A stretch of DNA of 64,000 nucleotides from Closterium sp. Naga37s-1 (taxonomy: Eukaryota; Streptophyta; Zygnematophyceae; Desmidiales; Closteriaceae): the NCBI GenBank assembly GCA_947471745.1, contig CANJKZ010000461.1, positions 253,001 to 317,000 of the forward strand, given 5' to 3'. The notes below the pieces were generated by a model. It did not search any database. It was not told the origin of the DNA and saw only the letters and a program-made list of their open reading frames with translations. Positions within the stretch are counted from its first letter, which is position 1; every line of letters begins with the position of its first letter. Made by a program: the position numbers and the translations under genes. This document shows positions 33,671-46,500 of this stretch, piece by piece.

Positions 33671-35339
33671 GCTGACGTGGAACGCGGACGGAAGTAGGTC
33701 GCGCAGCTGCCTCCGCCTCCCTCCCCAGCTTCCGCTACCCCGTGTGGTAGCGTGAGTTGTAACGACAGTTGTAACGCGAGATGTAACGCGTTCGCGGTCT
33801 GATGCTAATCGACAGGTCTTGTGGAACCCATAAGCTCCAGAAACGTTGAAATGGCCGACTCCAGCGCCAGGCTGCCTTGATTCCATCCGCTCAAGCAGGC
33901 AAGTTCTACTGTAGACTTATAATAAGCGTTATTTACTTAACGAATCTCCACAGTAGTTCGAAGATAATCACATAGGTAAGTATGGTAGTGAGTCAACTAC
34001 CAAGAAAAGATGGCACGACGCCATGGCGACCACACGTGGCCTTAAAGCAATAACTGAATGCCGTTCAATGAACGCTACAGAGCCAGCTGTTAGAGCCTGC
34101 TCACTTGGTGAACCGCCCCAGGAGCCGTCAAAACCAGGAATCTATATTCGTCCGTCAAGAGAAACAGAGTGGTATTGTGACACCTATATTCCTACTTCAA
34201 GGAAACCTAAAATTTAAGTCGAGCACCCTAAGGATAAGCACGTGTAGGGACGTAATAGGGACGGAGGACGCGTAAGCGAGGGCTGTATCGACCAATGAAA
34301 AGCGTCCCGCAATAAGTTACAAACGATGATGCTGGCGTCGAGAGGAGGCGTCTAATTTTTCTGTTCCTGGCGTGCTTAGGGAATTCACAGGGGTACGATC
34401 AACGGAGATCTCGCTGCCATGTGCTTTCACCGTGCTTCTAGTGTTGGCTGAGTCAACTATCAAGAGAACGAAAGCTGGGAAGGAAAAGAAACAGTAAGCA
34501 CACTCCGGCGCAGCCAGAACCGATGTAAATGTTTCTTCAAACACGAGAAGCCGGTCTGTAACCTTACTAAACCGCACTGATCGTCCAGGATATTTTGGTT
34601 TTTCGCATTGGCGCTTGTTTCCCAGTCAGCGGAGTTCAGCCGTGTCCGCGTAGACTACGGTTCTTGATGGTGCGCGCAATGATGGGGCGGGACGGAACGG
34701 AAGTCCCAAGGGAACGGCGTAACAACGGCTGCACCGCCATCGCTTGAGAGGGCGAGAATTTAACGAAGAGTTGGAGGACGGCGAGCAGCGGTAACTTTCG
34801 CCCTAGTCTCTCGTGAGAGCATCCAGCAAGACACAGAACTGTGTCGGTGGAGGTTTGGCGAAATGGCCGGCGGTTGCGACCATGCTAGCGAAACCCAGAA
34901 ATCTGCTGGTTCAACCCCTCTGTGTCTTTGGCGGGATGTGTTGGCAGTTTCCGCCACGCGACTCGTCAACACCGCATTTTCGGTGCTACCTTCCTAGCTT
35001 CTGCTCTCGCCAGCCAGCCCCCCCCTCCCCCCTCCTCCCCTACACCGACCGACTGCGTGATGTCGACTCAGCCAGGCGGACATCCTTCATGTAAAGTTTC
35101 TGTTTACGATCCATTTCAATATAAGCGCTTCTTAAATCGGAAACTGGTTGATTTTGATGTTCACCTTCATAAAACTGAATGCCATAGTAATTCATTATAT
35201 GTACACGTTAAATCAGACTGTCATAACATAATATGTCCACACTACTATAATAGAAGACAAACTTGGGCATGCCTTTCAAGCATGCCCTAGAAAAAAAACA
35301 GCAGAACTAAGAAAGAGGGTAAAAGCATGACACAAGAGA
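33671..35339. other. Intergenic between kinase 5' end and STOP1-like B 3' end
   Basis: Presumably kinase promoter and 5' UTR plus the B gene 3' flank (both genes are on the minus strand). An upstream in-frame ATG at 33886 would add 72 residues before the signal peptide and was not chosen. No other gene was recognised. Confidence 0.5.
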
Positions 35340-37206
35340 TTACTGTTGTGTTTGCCTCTCAGCAGAACCAAGAAGATAAGCTGTAACAAGACTGGAGCCA
35401 GATATGCCAAACAGGATCGCCTGACCACCACCACCATCCACCCTTGGACCAGGAACAGCAGCACCAGTAGGTGCAGTGCCTTGAACCTCCTGCACAGCAG
35501 CAGGTGCAGCAGCCGCCTGGCCAAGAGTGAGCTGAGCCGGAGAACCCTGCTGATACACCACCACTTCCCTCTCCCCTTCCATCACCTGGCACAAACACAC
35601 ACAGAATGCGAAATGCATGAGACCACAGTCAAACACAGATCAAACAAACGACTCAGAAAGCTACAGGTACGAGGAAAGAGGGAACACGTGGGTACCTGAG
35701 GAGGAGCAGGCACTGAAGGCCCAGCGATCGCAGGAGCTTCACCTCCTGTACCATAATTGATAGCGCCTGCAGGGCCATCGTCGGCAGCAGTGAGGGATGG
35801 GTTGGCGGGGCGGTGGCCCTTGAAGAGGGCGAGGTGGCCGAGCAGCTTGTCCTTGCGGCTGAAGGACGTGCCGCAGGAGCACAGCCAGCGGTCGCGCCCG
35901 CAGTGCTTCTCGTGGGTCTTGAGGTCCGCCACCACCGAGAACCGCTTTGCACCGCACTTGGAGCACGCGAGCATCTTCGGGCAGTGGGTGCGGCGGTAGT
36001 GGTTCTTCACACACAGCATCGTCTTCAGTGGGAGGAAGCGCTGGTGCTGGCTGTTGCGCTTGCAGCCAACAAACGGGCAGCTGAAACGTTTCGGGCGCTG
36101 GGCAACGTTAGCGAGGTGCTTGTCGGGGCGGGCAAGGGCTTCTGGCGTCTTGTACTCGTCGCCATGGCCTCTCATGTGCATGCGGAGGTTGGCGTCACGC
36201 TTGAATCCTGCAAAAGGTATCAAACCCGAAGTCAGAACGCGGAAGGTACCATTAACAGCGGACGCCCAAACTAAAAAAAACTGTGACGAAATGCAGAGTC
36301 TTCAATCAACCACACAAATTTTGCTTAGGCGTACCCTTGCCACAGATTTCGCAGAAATGAGTGTGCTCCGCCAGCAATTCCACAGGATCCATTTCAATCA
36401 CATCGTAGGAACCGTCTGCAAGGGACGAACAACAAAAACATTAGCAACAAAACAAAGCAGGCCGTTAGAAACAGGTCAGAGTCCAGTAAGGCAGGAAAAA
36501 ATATACCTCAGCGGTTCCTCCAACTACGACCAACAACAAAGATTTTCCTTTACCTGGTAGCGCATCGTCGTCGTCGCCATCAGGGGAGCCTCGCTGCTTG
36601 CATCCACTGTCCTCCCTCACGTTCTCCTTGCTGCGCTTGCGCGCCAGACTCTCAGAACCAACACCACCATTGCCCAGGCCTCCGTGGCCGGGGGTGGTGG
36701 TAGCGCCAGAAGCAACAATTGCCGTTCCGGCGCCGTCGAAACCAAGCTTGCGCTTCTGCGTGAGAAGGATCGCCCCACCGAGAAGCCTGTCCACCGCGCC
36801 TTGCTTCGGGAATTGTCGCGCCACCGCCGGCGCCTGCGCCTGCGACGCCTGCGCCTGAGGCGGCGGGAGGTGCGCGACTGGCCTTGGTGGAACCGCCGCC
36901 TTCGCCTGCACAGGAGCCGCCATGGTCGGCGCAAAGCCCGGCTGGCTCAGCTGAAGCTTTGCTGCCATGTCATCTGACTCGTCAGGAGCAGGCGGGACGA
37001 ACTTGATTCCAGACTGCTGCCGTGGCGATTGCTGCTGTTGCGGACGATGATCGTACGGTGGTGCTTGCGTCGCGAGCGTCAGCTGCGCCGCCTGCTGCTG
37101 AAGTAGCGAGCCGGAGGCTCCAAGAGACGAGATTAACTGCTGCTGACGGTTAACGGAAGTCGACGACGCAACCTCCTGTTGCTGTTGCTGCGGCTGGTGT
37201 TGCTGC

Positions 37207-37257
<51 letters not shown>

Positions 37258-38135
37258 GGAACGGGGGGCAAAACCAGGAGCTGTGAAGAGGGATTAGCGG
37301 CGGAGTTCACGGGGGTGGTGAAACCCATTTGCTGGACCGCCGCGGGAGGAGCCATTCCGATTTGCGGCGGAAGGACGGGGGGAGCCATCCCCATCTGCGG
37401 AAGAATGTTGGACGCGGCGAGCGCGAGCTGAGAGATGACAGAAGCGACGCTGGCGGAGGCTGCGGCTTGCTGCTGCTGGAGCTGCTGGGCTTGCGCCGTG
37501 TCGGACGGCTGCTGCTGCTGCTGCTGCGCCATCAGCGGGATGAGCGCTTGCAACGCGCCAATGTTCTGCGAAAACGGAACATAGCTCGTTAGAACTAATC
37601 AGACATATAGCAATTTGAGAAAAACGATAAGGCTATGTTATTCTAGACTTACTTGTTGCAACAGACTCAACGCATTCATCAATGCTTGTGGAGAATTCGG
37701 AATTCCGCCGGTCGGTCCTGCGGCGTAGCCATTCTGTGAAGCCGCAGCTTGAGGCACAGGAGCTTGTTGCTGCTGGTGCTGCATCTGCTGTTGATGTTGC
37801 TGCTGGTGCTGCATCTGCTGTTGATGTTGCTGATGTTGCGGATGTTGGTGTTGTTGGTGTTGGTGTTGTTGCTGATGCTGCTGCTGATACTGATGCTGAT
37901 CCTGATGCGGATGCTGTTGCTGATGCTGTTGCTGATGCTGTTGCTGATGCTGATGCTGATGCTGTTGCTGATGCTGATGCTGATGCTGCTCTTGGTGTTG
38001 CTGGTGCGGATGCATTTTCCATCCGCCGGATGTTCCGCCAGTAGTTTGGGGTTGGCCTGGAGACGGATTGTACGCAGCAGGAGCCATAGGTTGCTGATAC
38101 GTGCCTAGAGTTAACTGCGAAGCTCCGTGGTCCAT
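35340..38135 (-). CDS. STOP1-like C2H2 zinc-finger transcription factor B
   Basis: Exons 38135-37653, 37565-36554, 36415-36335, 36207-35696, 35585-35340; 777 aa with consistent phases. The N-terminus has a His/Gln-rich repeat (CAT/CAG codons at about 37780-37995), then the [23 protein letters not shown] junction block, a second polyQ (37190-37257), and the acidic [20 protein letters not shown] motif. The four STOP1 fingers in exon 4 are nearly identical to those of A and C. The last exon carries EREVVVYQQ...QLTLGQ, a motif shared with C but absent from A. Predicted nuclear; proton or metal stress regulation is known for the family but only inferred here. No exon-end copies were seen in its introns, unlike its neighbours. 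An AAACCCTAG telo-box lies upstream near 38382-38390 on the minus strand. Confidence 0.9.
37190..37257. repeat. CAG/CTG tract (polyQ) in STOP1-like B
   Basis: Run of CTG triplets with a few TTG, read as CAG/CAA (Gln) on the coding strand. Likely length-polymorphic. Confidence 0.88.
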
Positions 38136-39952
38136 GGTTACTTAATCTTCGTACAGTAACAGCAAGCCTGATAATGGAAATATCTTTCCAAACAGAATGG
38201 AGCCTTCTTCTGACAATCAGGCAACACCAGATAAGAAAGGTGGGAAGTGAGGAACTGCTGCTGATCTGAGGCTTGATAATGGGTGTGAGTGAGGAGTGAG
38301 AAGCGAGAGCCTCGATATTGGGTGGGTGGCACTTGGGGAAGCAGGCTCTGCCTGAAGAGCCACAACCTGAAAGTTTCCGCCTAGGGTTTGCTGGATTTCG
38401 CCGCTGGGGTCCGCTGATGGGCTCCGCTGATGGGGTTCGCTGATGGGGTTCCGCTCCGCGAATATACACTCAGCTGCTGGCTCCGCTGCGGGGGTGCGCT
38501 GCTCGCCCCGCTGGTTTCCGTTGCTGGCCTGCGCGTGCGGGCTCTGCTGCCAGGGGTAGGAGAGAAGGGTAGGGTGGGGGGGGTTGTGGGGGGTGGGGAG
38601 GGGTGTGGTTGGTCGGTCGGACGGAAGGAAGGCTTGTGGGGGAGGAAGTAGGGAAGTAGGGAGCTCGTTTCTGGGCTGGGGTTTCTTGCTGTGCGCTTAT
38701 CACCGAGCGCGCACGCGCTCCACCAGCTGTGGGCGCTGCTGGGCAGGCTTCCGCCTCAGGTAGACTTGAGGCTCCGCCCGATTTCCGAAACTAGTCTCGA
38801 TGGCGAGCCTTGCCTGCGCCCGCCAAGACAGGCAAGTGCGGACTGGAGCTGCGGTAGCCATGCATTCTTCCCCAACCCAATCATGGTTAGGTTAGCTGCA
38901 TTATCGCGACAACAAGGCTTCGTTCGGGGGAAATCGAGGGGGGTCGGGGTGAGAGGCTCGGTAAACCATGATCCGAACCTCCAAGGAATTTATGGTTGTG
39001 ACATACTGTAATCTATGAAACCCGAGAGAGAGACCCCGAACAAATGGCTGCTTTGGCCTCGGAATCTTCAGGTACATGTCAAGTTCCGACATTCTTTAGT
39101 TCATTCAGCAGCTTCCATTGCTTTCTGGGCAGGAAATTTGAAACAAATTCTAAGCAACAAAATTTTGTCCGGCCAGTTATCGCGGCCGATGATTTTATCT
39201 CCTCGCGTTCGATTGGTTGAGGCGGAAGATGTGTCCCCCCTCTTTGCATTGCAAGGTCATGAACTCATTGTGGGCCGCTTATCACCTCGTGGTTCACACA
39301 GAGCCATCGGGGCAGCATTTCTCTCTGTTGTACCGACCAGGTGATTTCCCCAGAAGAAACCCAATCACCGGCCGTTCGCCCAGCGAGACAGCTGAAACCT
39401 CGCAACAAGCCAGAATCAACCACATCCTCTCGGTGATAACTGTACCAACCGAACCAACTTCTTTGAGAGCCAGCCAAAAGGTGACATATCGGCTCGGATA
39501 GACACACCACACCCGAACGGTCGATTTGATAGCGGCATGCGGGAGCTGCTTGCCTTGCAGCATTCCACGTGTGCCCACTGGAAGGCTCTGATTCGGCAGA
39601 TGGATGCGAGAAACTCGATGGATGACATTGTGTATTACCAGCTACATGTATTAGTGTTAGAGTTTATAGTGAGGAAAGCAAGGCTTGAGCGTGTTGAGGG
39701 AGTCCTGAGGCTGCCTTCCCCAAGCTCCATGCAAGAAACCATCAATCATGCAGTCTTGAGTGAAAACCATGGCCAGACAGGCAATCGGTACAGGGCTGAA
39801 GTGCGATCGCGTGACATGGAACTGCCTTTGCTTAATTTGAAGTACATATGCAATAGACACACAACACAACCAGAAGTTCGGGAGTACCGTAAGAAACGGA
39901 CAGCTATTGCGAAGCTGCAAAATGTAACAAGCATTTCTCAATATCACTTTCA
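38136..39952. other. Intergenic between STOP1-like B and C
   Basis: 5' flank of B and 3' flank of C. Contains the degenerate direct repeat GGGTCCGCTGATGGGCTCCG at 38405-38460. Open frames at 38691-39064 and 39537-40064 have no recognisable domains and were not annotated. Confidence 0.5.
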
Positions 39953-40823
39953 TTACCTCTCCTCACTCTTCTGCACATCTATCACCTGTCCAATGCACAG
40001 CTGTACACAAGGTGGCTGCCGGTACAACACCACCTCCCTCTCCTCCGTATCGCCTTCACACTGAGCCGGTGCAAAACCGTTCAGGTTAAAATTCGAAGAA
40101 AGGCAGTCGTTGCCTGAACAACGATTGCTACCACCCCCACTTCCGCTGCGCTTCCCAGCATCCACATTTGTGCTTTGAGAGCTGAGAGCCGGACCAACGT
40201 CTCCTGCACCCCCACCCATCCCCGCCTCAACAAGGTGCCTTCCCTTGCTGGAAAAAGAAACCACAGAAGGTGGGAACGGTATCGGGGGAGGAGCAGCGCC
40301 AGCATGACTTGGGGAAAATGTGTCAGTGCCTTCCAAAAGAGCTGCTTCTGCTGCCTCTGCTGCAATTGCATCAGCGACGGTGGGAGCTGCCGCAGCGGCG
40401 GCGGCAGTGGCAGCGTGGTGGCCCTTGAAGAGGGCGAGGTGGCCGAGCAGCTTGTCCTTGCGGCTGAAGGACGTGCCGCAGGAGCACAGCCAGCGGTCGC
40501 GCCCGCAGTGCTTCTCGTGGGTCTTGAGGTCCGCCACCACCGAGAACCGCTTTGCACCGCACTTGGAGCAGGCGAGCATCTTGGGGCAGTGGGTGCGGCG
40601 GTAGTGGTTCTTCACACACAGCATCGTCTTCAGCGGCACGAACGCCCGGTGCTGCTGGTTGCGCTTGCACCCGACAAACGGGCAGCTGAAACGTTTTGGA
40701 GGCTGCCCAGTGGCTTCTGGAGAGTGCTTGCCTGGCCTTGCAAGCGCCTCTGGTGTTTTGTACGCGTCGCCATGGCCCCTCATGTGCATGCGCAGGTTGG
40801 CGTCACGCTTAAATCCTGAGAAG

Positions 40824-40856
<33 letters not shown>

Positions 40857-42174
40857 GGGGTGCCGTTATGGAGAAGCTCATACAGCGCAGTGCTCTAGCA
40901 GAAGCTAGGGTTCGATTTTTCGACAGGAAATCCGAAGCTTAACCTAACATGCGAAGCTCATCTGAGACACCAAGTGCAGGAAAATAAGACCTCAAGACCG
41001 ACCTTTGCCGCAGATCTCGCAGAAGTGCGCGTGCTCTGCGAGCAGCTCCACAGGGTCCATCTCGATAATGTCGAACGTTCCCGCCGGAAGCGGCGACTCG
41101 TCGTTCTCTTCGTCCAAACCCGCATCCGCGAAAAAAGCACACCCGTTAACAGCGCCAGGAACATTGGAGGTTCCCGCGGGGATAATTTTCTTCGCTGCGT
41201 GAGGTGGTCCGTCTTCGGCGTCAGCGGGGTCCCATGCAACTTCCTCGACCTTTCGCTTCTGAGGTAAAAGAGGTTTCCCGAAGAGCTTTAGTTCGGGAGA
41301 AGCAACAGCGACTTGCTCAATTGGCGCTGCTGGTCGGCATGGCTCGTTCACCACCGGCGCTGCTGGTGACTGCTGCTGCGGCTGCTGCGGCGGCTGCAGC
41401 TGTTGTTCCGGTTCCTGCTGCGGCTGCGGCTGCTGCATCTGTTGCTGCACCACAGGTCGTTGATTTGTACCGCCGAAAACAGAGAAAGGATTAGACGGCC
41501 CCGCGTTGTCAGGCGCCAGAAGCGGGGACGGCGCGAAAACACCGCATCGCGCAAAGGCCGGGTTGATGGGAGGGGAGAGTCCGGCTTGCGGGAGAATGTT
41601 GGCAGCGGCGACGGCGAGTTGTGAGATCACGGAGGCGACGCCGACGGACGCGGCAGCCTGCTGCTGCTGGAGTTGATCTGGCGTGGTTGAGATCGGTGGC
41701 TGCTGCGACATGAGCGGAATCAGCGACTGCAGCGCGCCGATATTCTGTAATCACGTTACACAAAAAGGAGATATGAGTGAATTGGGCGTTAAAAAGAAAT
41801 TCGCTGGTGACATGTAATTTTAGTAGTGTCGACATGTAATTAGTTCTAGTGGGAGATAAAAACAGACGGACCTGCTGTAGTAGATTCAGAGCATCCATAA
41901 GAGCCTGCGACGACCCAGGTCCTGCAGCATGCGGTACGGGTAACATCGGCGCAGCGGAAGGGACGACGGACAAGGGCGCAGGGGTAGGCGCGGGGAACAG
42001 CTGCGCGGCGGACGACGGGGGAGCTGCAGGAGTGGTTGAGGGAGGCTGGGTGGAGGGGGGTGAAGCTGCCTGGGTCTGCTGCTGCTGGATTGTCGGCCAG
42101 AATGAGTTGTTCCCGGCCGAAGGCTGTGATTGCGCCGGGATAGGTAATGGCTGGAAATGAAACGGTGTCGCCAT
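39953..42174 (-). CDS. STOP1-like C2H2 zinc-finger transcription factor C
   Basis: Exons 42174-41872, 41744-41003, 40815-39953; 635 aa, phases consistent. The N-terminus is Pro/Gln-rich with [23 protein letters not shown] across intron 1. Exon 2 runs straight through [20 protein letters not shown], so the intron that separates this motif in A and B is absent. The four fingers lie in exon 3, followed by an Ala-rich and a Ser/Gly-rich tail ending in [20 protein letters not shown], like B. The intron before exon 3 carries a run of about 30 A (plus strand), that is poly-T in the transcript-sense strand next to the acceptor. Together with B it forms a same-strand tandem pair. Confidence 0.9.
40826..40855 (+). 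repeat. Poly-A/T tract in STOP1-like C intron 2
   Basis: About 29-30 consecutive A on the plus strand, giving a poly-T pyrimidine tract close to the exon 3 acceptor on the coding strand. Confidence 0.88.
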
Positions 42175-43506
42175 TGTCTGGATATGACAGCGAGAATTAC
42201 CGCACGAGGTCTCTGGGCCTGGTACTTGCAATCAAGGAGAGCGTATATCACACGAGCCTTTGCCTCTATCTAGTGACGAACAATTGACCTCTCGTTATAA
42301 TTTGAAGGAAAACTCTGAACGTGCAGTCGCCTCCACTCGAAAATCCCTAGGGGCGTGTCGAGCTAGAGCCGTCACGGAAGACTGGCCGAGTCCGAGCAGG
42401 TAACCCTGACAAACTCAAAGAACCTCCCTCTAACCAGCCTGAGTGACAGTACCGGAGTGCTAGAGTGCTAGGCTGCTAAAAGCTGCTGCTGTGGTGTTTG
42501 CTAGAATGCTACCTCCGCCAACAAACCAATAAAACCGTGTGGGAAGGTTGGCCTTGCTCTTCGGTGGGGGAAGGTTGCGGGAAGAGTCACGCCAACCTTG
42601 CCGCGATGATAATGGAATGGTTTGACATGGTTTGGGATGGTTTCAATTTGTTTTGGAACGGTTTGATATGGTTCGGGATGGGCAGGGTTGGGATGGGATG
42701 GGTTTGGCGGAGGGGATGGGATCATGTGATGGGATGCGGGAGTTATGGCCCTGATGACTCGATAAAACCAAACCCTAGGTTTCTCGGATTTCTCCTCGTG
42801 CTTCTGCTTTTTCTGATCCTGCCCCTGCTGTTGCTGTTGTACAGAGCGGCTCTTGAAATGCACTGTACTGCACTGTATCCATTTGTTTCATTCATGATGG
42901 TGGCTCTTGCTGATATTGGAGGACAATTTCGAAAAACGAATCAAGCAACCGGGGTAGCTGGCGCGTAGTCTGGAGTGTTTTGATTTGGTAAGCTTTTCGT
43001 ATGTGGTGTCGCTAGGGCTTCGCACTCCTGTCTTTCCAACAATCCAGACCAGACCCCTACAAAACATGATTTGGTTTGGGCCAGATTGTTCCTGCTCCGC
43101 GAGAAAATTGCGCTGGCGGCTGGTTTGTGGAACCTACGTAGGGGCGGAAGCAATTGCCCACGGTTGGTTGAGAGAATCCGCGATCACGCGCGTGCTGGCG
43201 GATCCTAACCACGAGCAGCAATTTTTGGACGCTGGCGGGTGAATGGGTGCATTCCATGATGCACTTGATTGCGTAGGATCCGTGGCAAGTAAGTGGGTGG
43301 CTGTGAATGGAGGTTATGAGTTTTTACTACACCAACAAGGAACATAGCTGTCTACGACCTACAACGACACCCTTCACATAATACATGAAACAAGGACACA
43401 AACATGATCTTCAAGTTGATTCATTTACCCATTCCCTACTCCTAGAATATCCTTTGCTTTCACACACCCCAATTTTCCAATTTCCTACTAAAAACGCTTT
43501 GACTCA
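42175..43506. other. Intergenic between STOP1-like C 5' end and GT14 3' end
   Basis: Probable promoter of C. AAACCCTAGGTTT at 42770-42782 is a near-palindromic telo-box. A GGGATGGG-rich patch lies at 42640-42720. No gene was seen. Confidence 0.5.
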
Positions 43507-46500
43507 TCATCTCTCGTCGCTCCTCGCCTCCCACAACCCGAGCTTTGGTCCGAGAGAGAGCGCTCGGGAGAGGGCCGAGGGGTGGAAGTGGCCGGCAAAG
43601 AGATGGCAGAGGTTGCCGAAGTGGCAGTGGCGCATGAGAGAAACGAGGTCAGGGGTGAGCTGAGGGGAGAATGGGGGGAATATGGCAGGGGGGGAAAGGG
43701 GGGCAGGGGGTAAGGATTGGATGGCAGAGAGGTGGGAGAGACCGGCAAAGAGATGGCAGAGGTTGCCGAAGTGGCAGTGGCGCATGAGAGAAACGAGGTC
43801 AGGGGTGAGCTGCAGGGGAATGGGGGACGGGGGAGGGGATGAGGACACAAGTAGAGGTTAGCAAGTTAGGAGGAGAGGGGGATTGTATGGGGGGTGGAAG
43901 TGGTTGGCAAAGAGATGGCAGAGGTTGCCGAAGTGGCAGTGGCGCATGAGAGAAACGAGGTCAGGGGTGAGCTGGAGAGGAAGGGAAGGGAGGAAAGGGT
44001 TGGGGGAAACACGGGGCAGTGTGCATAAGGGCTGCATGGCTGAGGGGTGGAAGTGACCGGCAAAGCGATGGCAGAGGTTGCCGAAGCGACAATGGCGCAT
44101 GAAAGAGACGAGGTCGGGGGTGAGCTGGGGAACAGGGGGGGTGGAGGGACAGCAAGGGGGAGATGGGCTGGGGGGGCACAAGTGGGGTAGAGGAAGACAG
44201 TGTGGGTAGGGGTACATAGGTTGGGAAGAGGAACGGGGGGGGGGGGGGGGGAGGGGGGGAGAGGACTTAACCAAGTGGAGGGGGGGGGGAGTTCGGGGGA
44301 TAAAGCGACAACATAGGGAGAGTGAGCAAACCAGTTAAATCCCACCTCTGTCTCACCTCTGCCTCACCTCTGTCTCATCTCACCTCTGCCTCGAGTTGGG
44401 CCGAGTCCACCAGTCAAGGAGTTATCACGCGAGGGAAACAGCCAAAACCTGCCTCACCTCTGTCTCATCTCACCTCTGTAGCGTCGTACACATAAGGATT
44501 CCCCGAGTTGGGCTGAGTCCACCAGTCACGGAGCAAACCAGTCACGGAATGGTGAAGTGAGGCAAAGCGTGCAAAACTATCTCACCTCAGTAGCGTTGTA
44601 TACATAGGGATGTCCCGAGTTAGGTTGAGTCCATCAGTCCTCAAACACCAAGCTCCAACTCGCCAGATCCTCCCCTCACCTCTGTGGCATTACACACATA
44701 AGGACTCGGCCTCAAGCATAGAGCGCCAACACGTGAGAGCTCATCTCACCTCTGTAGCGTTGTACACATAAGCATGCCCCGAGTTAGGCTGAGTCCACCA
44801 GTCACGAAGTGATAATGAGAGGGAAACAGCATAAACAAGAGTGATCAAGTTAGTTTCATCTCACCTCTGTAGCGTTGTACACGTAAGCATGCCCCGAGTT
44901 AGGCTGAGTCCACCAATCCTCAAACACCAAGCTCCAATTCGCCAAATCCTCCCCGCTCCCCCGCAACCCCACGCCCCCTCCCCCCGCCGCCTCCCCCCAC
45001 CGCCTCCCCCCTCCCCCCATCCCCCCCCCGTCCCCTATCCCCGCCCAAAGCTCATCCACAAACGGGCCAAAGTCCCCCACAGGGGGGAGGTCGACGAGGA
45101 TGGGGATGATGGAGGGGAGGTAGTGCTCCGAGGGGAAGCAGGCAGGGAAGACCCCTCGCACCGGCACACAGCAGGCCGCGAATTTGTCATAGAACTTGGA
45201 GTCCGAAATGACCTGGTGGGCGGGAGGAGAGGGGAAGCAAAGGGAAGAGGGGCTCAGAAGCAGGCAGGGAGTACCCCTCGCACCGGCACACAGCAGGCTG
45301 CAACTTGTCATAGAACTTGGAATCCGAAATGACCTGGTGGTTGACAGGGGGGAGAGGGGAGAGGGGAGCAAGAAGAGACGTTCAGAAGCAGGCCGAAATC
45401 CCCCACAGGGGGAAGGTCGACGAGAATGGGGACGATGGAGGGGAGGTAGTGCTCTGAGGGGAAGCAGGCGGGGAAGCCCCCTCGCACCGGCACACAGCAG
45501 GCCGCAAACTTGTCGTAAAACTTGGAGTCTGATATTACCTGGTGGTTGGTAAGGGGAGCAAGGGAGGTGGGCGGAGGGGGAAGGGGGGCTCGGAGGCAGG
45601 CGGGGAAGGCCCCTCTCACCGGCACACAGCAGGCAGGCTGCAAACTTGTCGTAAAACTTGGAGTCTGATATTACCTGGTGGGTGGGAGGAGGGGGGGGGG
45701 GCACACTCTCTTTACACTCTCATCACGCACAGTCTCTTCACACACTCTCATCACACACTCTTCACACACTCTCTCCACAAACTCTCTTCACACTCTCTTC
45801 ACACTCCCTTCACACATTCTCCTCACACCTGCACAGCCAGTCTTCATGCAAGTCCAATCCACGGTCCTCCTTCCTCCCACTGTTCCACACTCAGCGTCGG
45901 CTCAAAGCAACTGTGGGTTTCACGCACGCACTACTCACACACACTCACACTCCTCAGACACACACTCTTCAGACAAACACTCTTCCACCCACTCTCTTCA
46001 CACACACTCTCTCTGCACACACGCTCTCTGCACACACGCTCTCGGCACACACACGCTCTCTGCACACACGCACAACTCCTGTCGAACTCACCTGCACGGC
46101 CAGTCTTCGTGTGAGTCCAATCCACTGTCCTCCCTTCTCCCACTGCTCCACACCCAGCATCGGCTCAAAGCAGTTGCACTCTCTTCACACACACTCCCCA
46201 CACACACACTCTCTTCACACCCACTCCCCACACACACACACTTCACACCCACTCTCAACACACACACTCTCTTCACACACACCTGCACGGCCAGCCTTCG
46301 TGTGAGTCCAATCCACTGTCCTCCCTTCCGCCACTGCTCCACACCCAGCATCGGCTCAAAGCAGTTGGGGTTGAAACGGTCCTTTCCGCCCTCCCCTGAC
46401 ACGTCGTTCGACGGGATGTAACTACGCGGCGCAGATGGAACCGTACCGGCGAGATGTAACCGGGAGGAGGAAGTCAGCGACCCCGGTTGAAACAAGGCGG

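Noticed and set aside
33562..33886. Kinase start at the upstream ATG 33886
   Set aside because: It would place 72 unlike residues ahead of a clear signal peptide that begins at the ATG at 33670.
38691..39064. Small plus-strand genes between STOP1-like B and C (38691-39064, 39537-40064)
   Set aside because: No recognisable domain, no codon bias, and the second overlaps the end of STOP1-like C antisense.
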